Assembly (NCBI GenBank): GCA_013400975.1
Contig: WBMZ01002687.1
Span: forward strand, 1-64,000
Direction of reading: 5' to 3'
DNA: 64,000 bases
DNA from: Atrichornis clamosus
Lineage: Eukaryota > Chordata > Aves > Passeriformes > Menuridae
Positions 61,706 to 64,000 of the stretch are shown piece after piece. Under the pieces are notes generated by a model. That model was given only the letters and a program-made list of their open reading frames with translations. It did not search any database and was not told the DNA's origin. Each line of letters starts with the position of its first letter. The first letter of the stretch is position 1. The translations under genes were made by a program, and so were the position numbers.

Positions 61706-64000
61706 CCATCTCAAGATAGGCCCCAGAGCAGGCTACAGGAATTGCCACGTAAAAATAATTGTCCCTCTCCCATGACTATATGCAGGTTAATTGGAGACTA
61801 AATTAGGAAGAATGAGGCTGGACCACAATGATTTGGTTCATTCCTCTGTATCCAGAAAGGTTTGACTGTACAGAAAGAGAGCAATGAGTATGTCCCTGTT
61901 CATAGGCACATGTAATCAAGGTGCAGAATTGGTTTCAATAATCATTTTTATACAATCAACTTAATGTGTCACCCATGCAAAACTGCTGACAAATAAGCAC
62001 CCGTGCAGATTCACAGAATGTTCTTAATTGCTATTAAAATTCTTCTGATAATCACTTGGGAATTAAATAAAAAAAAGAACAACTGTCCATTTATAAAATC
62101 TTTAATTATGAATTGTATTTTACACCTGTAAATTCCAATTATACTTTTTTTTTAAAAGTCTGTAATCTTCTTTATTTTTTTTATTTTACAACTTATTCTA
62201 GAAGATCTGGGAAAGGATTTGTGTTTTTGTGCTAGTTTATCACTTAAGAAAATGTGCTGTCTAGTCCCTTCATCAGTCTTTGCATATGCTTTTCCATCAT
62301 CTTCAAGAAATATGAGTGATACCACGCCCCAAATTTCCATTTCTTACACCCCACTAAAGAAACTTTCTAAAGGTCGTGCAATGATCTAACCAGTCATTAC
62401 ATAAAACCTATCCATGTAATGTGCAGCCCTTCATCCACTAAATACATATAAAATCATATTACTTCCTTTGTTCTAACAACTCATTTTTGAGGTGCTAAAG
62501 CTGGTGCTCACAATACTACTAATAATACTATAATAAGTGGCACATATTTAAATGTGGTCATTTCATTTTGTCAGTGGGGTTTCTTTTCAATGTTTGTATC
62601 TCACCTTTAGTACTACCTCCAGATACTGTTTTATGAAACAATAATTCTGCTAATCATCTACATAACATTAATGTTTTAAGAACAGGCAGGTCAAGACTGA
62701 AGATATCATAAGTAGCAGCAAAATAATTTCTAAAGGTCTGGTTTTTCAGGGCTTCCAGTTAGGTCTTATCACAACTAATTAAAGAAATAAAAAATGTGAT
62801 TCAGGACTGTGGATTCTTTTAAAAATAAAAAATGTATGTGCTCTGTGTACCACCATACCTTGTTGAGTGAAAAGAATTAAATGACTGCTGTCTTTCCCTC
62901 TTTTTGGTAGTTAGGTTTTTACTAATGCAAAAATAAAAGGAATTTTCTGTTATACTACAGTAAAATTCTCAGTTCTGAACCCCTTGAACATCATTTGGAT
63001 AGATAATTCTCCTAACTGATGGTAGACTATATAATATCCATATCTGCTTTTGAGCCCTTTCTTTCCTCCAAGCTTACCTGTTAGCTGTGATGAAGAAAAT
63101 GTGTAACCTACAATCAACTTTCAATGCAAATTTTATGTGAATAAATTTGAATTCTGCAGAAATTGTCCAAACTTGTGAGAGTCAGTGGTGATCAATTACT
63201 CCCAGGAAGACAGTGTCCCTTGAGAAAGTGTCCCTGTTAGAACTGCATAGATAGTGATCCCATTTTTAAAGGTAGATGAAAAGTATTCAAGCTAGGTTGG
63301 GTTCTATTTTAGATACATTTATTCAGTTTACAGGAATAAAAGCCAGTTAAAAGTTATGAGTAAAGATAGGAAAACAGATTTGAATTCATCCAGTCTCCTT
63401 ATAGGCTTGTTTTCTGTATTTCATGTAGATGTACAGAAACCTTAATGTAAGTAAGAGGCAAGCACATGACTAAAATAGGTGGGACACTCTGTGGGAAAAC
63501 GGCAACACTTCTTGCTTTGCAAAGCATTTAGTGCAGGCTTACATTTCCACTAAAAAGAAAAAAAGAGGTGGATTTAAGCACGTTCTCAAAGTTAAGTACT
63601 TGTTCGAGTGCTTTCCTGAATTGAAGCCAAATTGAAGGATAAAAAAAACTAATAAAGAGGATAAAGGGGAAAACAGAATTATTTGAAATCTATCTAGCAT
63701 GCTCTCCTGGAGATTTTGTGAAGCCTCAATTTAATACCCATGTATTTCTGACACCAGTATAGTAAGACCACAAAATAAATCTGTGAAAGCTCAGAAAATT
63801 AAAGTTTAAGGCACAAAGCCAGCATGTGAACAATAGTTTACTTCATACCCCAAAAAGCCAAATCTGACTTAGATAGGCTAAAAAAATCAGAATAAAATGA
63901 GGAAAAAGTTGAATAGGATTTTTCATAAAAGACATTAGAAAGAAAGGTTATAGACCAGTGATGTTGTAATCCATTAAATGGAGCATTTCTCTTTGTTTCA
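61706..64000. other. A+T-rich non-coding DNA, no feature seen
   Basis: No gene or repeat family is recognised to the window end. Short T and A runs (for example near 62145-62153 and 62172-62182) are the only simple sequence. Confidence 0.5.

Noticed and set aside
1..64000. tRNA genes, rRNA, CRISPR arrays, bacterial operons
   Set aside because: I saw no cloverleaf with a B-box outside the MIR, no regularly spaced direct repeats with unique spacers, and no prokaryotic gene organisation. The CR1 content points to a bird nuclear genome.

Overview
This window looks like a piece of a bird nuclear genome with no recognisable gene. It is A+T-rich by eye, and no open reading frame exceeds about 123 codons. 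It carries many fragments of CR1, the dominant avian LINE, with typical 3' ends that read like catagaatcatagaat on one strand or attctgtgattctgtga on the other. Older sauropsid/amniote repeats are also present: a MIR SINE, a diverged CR1, and a repeat of the type common in turtles and crocodilians. This content is typical of an intergenic desert or a very large intron. The species cannot be named from the sequence.

Layout. 1-4.3 kb: A+T-rich single-copy DNA with three perfect 52-bp tandem units (1033-1188) and a short CR1 tail (2809-2950). 4.3-10.3 kb: an ancient CR1 remnant, then quiet DNA. 10.3-12.9 kb: the densest accessory cluster, with two same-orientation CR1 copies flanking a G+C-rich 21-bp minisatellite, then a possible solo LTR holding a long TC microsatellite. 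12.9-28.7 kb: quiet DNA with a polypyrimidine array of 30-bp higher-order period (15331-15404) and two abutting tetranucleotide microsatellites (25207-25268). 28.7-35.4 kb: a CR1 3' end with an internal GCATTT expansion, and the largest CR1 copy (34781-35430), which still shows a broken ORF2 C-terminus. 35.4-46.8 kb: a well-preserved MIR (37155-37332), a TA/CA-rich tract, an old sauropsid repeat (about 41325-41500), and a 12-N assembly gap inside a TA microsatellite. 46.8-47.9 kb: two CR1 3' ends lying tail to tail. 47.9-64 kb: quiet DNA with A/C-rich tracts, a 23-bp palindrome at 57988-58010, a purine tract and one last CR1 tail near 61.6 kb.

No protein-coding gene, tRNA, rRNA, CRISPR array, operon or complete transposon could be supported. 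At roughly 63% A+T about 7% of codons are stops, so one or two open runs of 120 codons are expected by chance in six frames of 64 kb. The reading frames here stay within that expectation. I found no new multi-gene biological system. The most useful observations are the repeat structures, the old MIR, the tail-to-tail CR1 pair, and two weak exon-like segments (1992-2121, 25478-25572).
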